NCBI RefSeq assembly: GCF_001029285.1
Contig: NZ_LDZY01000001.1
Coordinates: forward strand, 62,001 to 126,000
Source of the DNA: Desulfosporosinus acididurans
GTDB lineage: Bacteria; Bacillota; Desulfitobacteriia; Desulfitobacteriales; Desulfitobacteriaceae
Direction of reading: 5' to 3'
DNA length: 64,000 nucleotides
Shown here: positions 62,354 to 64,000 of the stretch, one piece after another
Layout: every line of letters starts with the position of its first letter
Position numbering within the stretch: position 1 is the stretch's first letter
The notes under the pieces: model-generated
The model's input: the letters and a program-made list of their open reading frames with translations, nothing else
Databases searched by the model: none
Told to the model about the DNA's origin: nothing
Translations under genes and position numbers: made by a program

Positions 62354-63615
62354 TAACTAGACTCCCTTCTTCTAGCAAGCAAAATTCGTTTCCGTGCCTG
62401 GCGTTTCGCCATGAGCTTATAACGATAGAGAAACAGCAAAAATACTCCTAGACTCATAATACCTAAAGGCCAAGGCAGACCATTAGGTTTTGGATCCTCT
62501 TGAGCTTTTGGGGGCAGGACAGTCCTCGAAGCATTAAGAGGAAGCGTATCTAAGAGGTTGCCGCCATCATAAACCTGCACTTGAGATACCGCCTGACCCT
62601 CCTCAACTGAGTTCAGGACCTTCGAAGGAGACAATATCTTTAAACTTAATACTGAAGAGGTTTGACCATTGACCCCTTGTGTTAAGTAGATTGGCTTCCC
62701 TAGCTTTAAATCAACCTTTTCATTGTTAACCGTTATTGCACCCAGCACCGAACCCGCAGGTTTATAAACCTGATCAGTATATTGGGTAAAACCATAATCG
62801 AGCATTGCCTGCATATCTGTATAAATTTCACGGCCTGGTGATTTAAGAATCACGCCAATTAATTGACGGCCATTTCTTGTCATCGAGGCGACAAGACAGT
62901 TTTCCGCTGCCGCCGTATAACCTGTTTTTATTCCATCGACGTCGGAATCTCGCCATAACAATTTGTTTTCATTCATCATTTGGGTTGGAACATCCGGCTT
63001 TGCTCTGGGAATAACATGAGATTTAGTACGTACATATTGAGCAAATACAGGGTTTTGATAAGCAACCCGAGCAATTAAGGCTAGATCATGAGCTGTGGTG
63101 ACATGACCTTCTGCGGTTAAACCGCTGGGATTGACAAAATGCGTCCGAGTAGCACCGATCTCAAGAGCTCTTTGATTCATAAGAGCGACAAAATTACTGA
63201 CATTTCCACCGATATATTCAGCTACAGTTACTGCAGCATCATTGGCGGAGTTTAACAACATTGCGTAAAGCAAATTCTGAAGTGACATTTGTTCACCAGG
63301 CCGTAAGTAAATCTGAGTCCCATAAACAAGCTTACTATTGAGTAAAGTAGAGGAGGCTGTCACAATATCATTCAAATTTCCCCGTTCGATTGCTAGAAGT
63401 CCGGTCATGATTTTTGTAGTACTGGCAGGTGCTAGTTGTTCGTCTGGATTTTTAGCAAACAGTGTCTGACCAGATTGAACATCAATCAAATAAGCACCCT
63501 CGCCGTGTATCTGAGGTAACGATTGATTAGTCGAAGGCATGTTCGAAGCATAAGTAACCGATATATTGCTTATTATCATCGATACCGTCAGTATTACAAC
63601 CATTATAAATTTCAA
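62353..63615 (-). CDS. dacF: D-alanyl-D-alanine carboxypeptidase, DacF-like
   Basis: The protein has a signal peptide (1-23) and the S11 motifs STTK (S65-K68), SAN in LLNSANDAAV and KTGYT. A PBP5-type C-terminal domain and a final membrane helix (LGIMSLGVFLLFLY) with basic tail anchor it. DacF-type enzymes act on spore or vegetative peptidoglycan. The start is TTG at 63615, ten bases after AGGAGG. It is followed by the AI-2E permease. Confidence 0.93.
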   Translation of the reverse strand: MKFIMVVILTVSMIISNISVTYASNMPSTNQSLPQIHGEGAYLIDVQSGQTLFAKNPDEQLAPASTTKIMTGLLAIERGNLNDIVTASSTLLNSKLVYGTQIYLRPGEQMSLQNLLYAMLLNSANDAAVTVAEYIGGNVSNFVALMNQRALEIGATRTHFVNPSGLTAEGHVTTAHDLALIARVAYQNPVFAQYVRTKSHVIPRAKPDVPTQMMNENKLLWRDSDVDGIKTGYTAAAENCLVASMTRNGRQLIGVILKSPGREIYTDMQAMLDYGFTQYTDQVYKPAGSVLGAITVNNEKVDLKLGKPIYLTQGVNGQTSSVLSLKILSPSKVLNSVEEGQAVSQVQVYDGGNLLDTLPLNASRTVLPPKAQEDPKPNGLPWPLGIMSLGVFLLFLYRYKLMAKRQARKRILLARRRESS

Positions 63616-63638
63616 AGAAGAGTAGCCTCCTATTCTTG

Positions 63639-64000
63639 CTATACTTTACGCTGATAAAAAAGTGCGAGAGTGCCTGGCCCTGTATGACTGCCGACAACAC
63701 AGCCAATATCACTGATCCAAATATCTTTTACTACGACGCGCTCTTGGATTTCCCGTGCAAGAATCAATGCTTCTTCATAACACGCGGAATGAGAAATACC
63801 GATGATTTGTTCTTCCGGATGATCGATTTCCTCTTCTAACACCTCAGCTAACTTGCGGATTGCTGCTCGTCTGGAACGTACTTTGACAAAAGGTTCAATT
63901 TTCCCTTCCGAGGTCATTTGTAAAACGGGTTTGACATCGAGTAAACCGCCAAGGAATCCGGCAGTCTTACTCACTCTGCCCCCTTTAACCAAATACTCCA
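63639..64000 (-). CDS. DegV-family fatty-acid-binding protein, C-terminal part (partial)
   Basis: The gene is cut by the window end, so only the C-terminal 119 or so residues are seen. YLVKGGRVSKTAGFLGGLLDVKP and the end GSHTGPGTLALFYQ are signatures of DegV proteins, which bind fatty acids and deliver them to fatty acid kinase. It lies 24 bases before dacF on the same strand. The start cannot be given. Confidence 0.93.
   Translation of the reverse strand, partial: EYLVKGGRVSKTAGFLGGLLDVKPVLQMTSEGKIEPFVKVRSRRAAIRKLAEVLEEEIDHPEEQIIGISHSACYEEALILAREIQERVVVKDIWISDIGCVVGSHTGPGTLALFYQRKV

Overview
The window looks like chromosomal DNA from an anaerobic, endospore-forming, low-GC Firmicute of the Desulfosporosinus/Desulfitobacterium type (Peptococcaceae). 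That placement is inferred from the gene set: a membrane-bound uptake [NiFe] hydrogenase, a flavodiiron protein, sporulation and germination genes (spoVK, gerAB, yjcZ-like, DUF1657), sigI-rsgI, an hfq/miaA/mutL/mutS/miaB block, and strong AGGAGG-type ribosome binding sites with many TTG and GTG starts. No marker gene fixes the genus.

Layout. 1-1025: right part of an IS21-family element (istA end, istB) that has cut a small secreted-protein gene. 1.0-7.6 kb: a ligand-sensing diguanylate cyclase, small sporulation-type genes, and a flavodiiron protein next to a metallo-beta-lactamase-fold gene, both with PerR-like boxes over their -10 elements. 7.8-8.8 kb: ten tRNA genes on the minus strand with two good sigma-A promoters upstream. 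9.3-12.3 kb: sigI-rsgI and an NlpC/P60 wall hydrolase behind a c-di-AMP riboswitch. 12.4-19.9 kb: a CWB2 surface protein, a Bax-inhibitor-like membrane protein, an orphan germination permease, an HD-GYP phosphodiesterase behind a c-di-GMP riboswitch, a DD-carboxypeptidase and another MBL-fold enzyme. 20-24.2 kb: a CBS protein, a drug efflux pump, two YjcZ-like peptides and a Tat-exported M28 peptidase. 24.3-28.5 kb: hydrogenase operon hyaABCD. 28.7-40.4 kb: mixed accessory genes, including a radical SAM/B12 protein, a soluble chemoreceptor with a PrpR_N sensor, a decayed alcohol dehydrogenase, an amidohydrolase, a metallophosphatase, a tryptophan-rich micropeptide and an M23 peptidase. 40.5-64 kb: a conserved housekeeping block with lexA on the plus strand and, on the minus strand, degV (partial), dacF, an AI-2E-type permease, miaB, ylbF, mutS, a hydantoinase-like gene, an HDAC-like gene, mutL, an RsmJ-like gene, miaA, hfq, typA, spoVK, hflX, ynbB, lepB and ddl.

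Regulation is unusually readable. Two second-messenger riboswitches (c-di-AMP on a wall hydrolase, c-di-GMP on a c-di-GMP-degrading enzyme), a LexA box on lexA, PerR-like boxes on oxygen-defence genes and many intrinsic terminators can be seen directly. A family of short palindromic repeats resembling IS200/IS605 ends occurs at five places. Two copies sit exactly at the ends of mutS and miaB and supply part or all of their stop codons.

I see no CRISPR array, prophage, toxin-antitoxin pair or recognisable defence island. The most novel-looking items are the repeat family with its stop-codon capture, the tryptophan-rich 38-residue peptide, the JAMM-like domain on HflX, the cysteine tail on the YlbF protein, and a terminator-like palindrome in the leader of the metallophosphatase gene.
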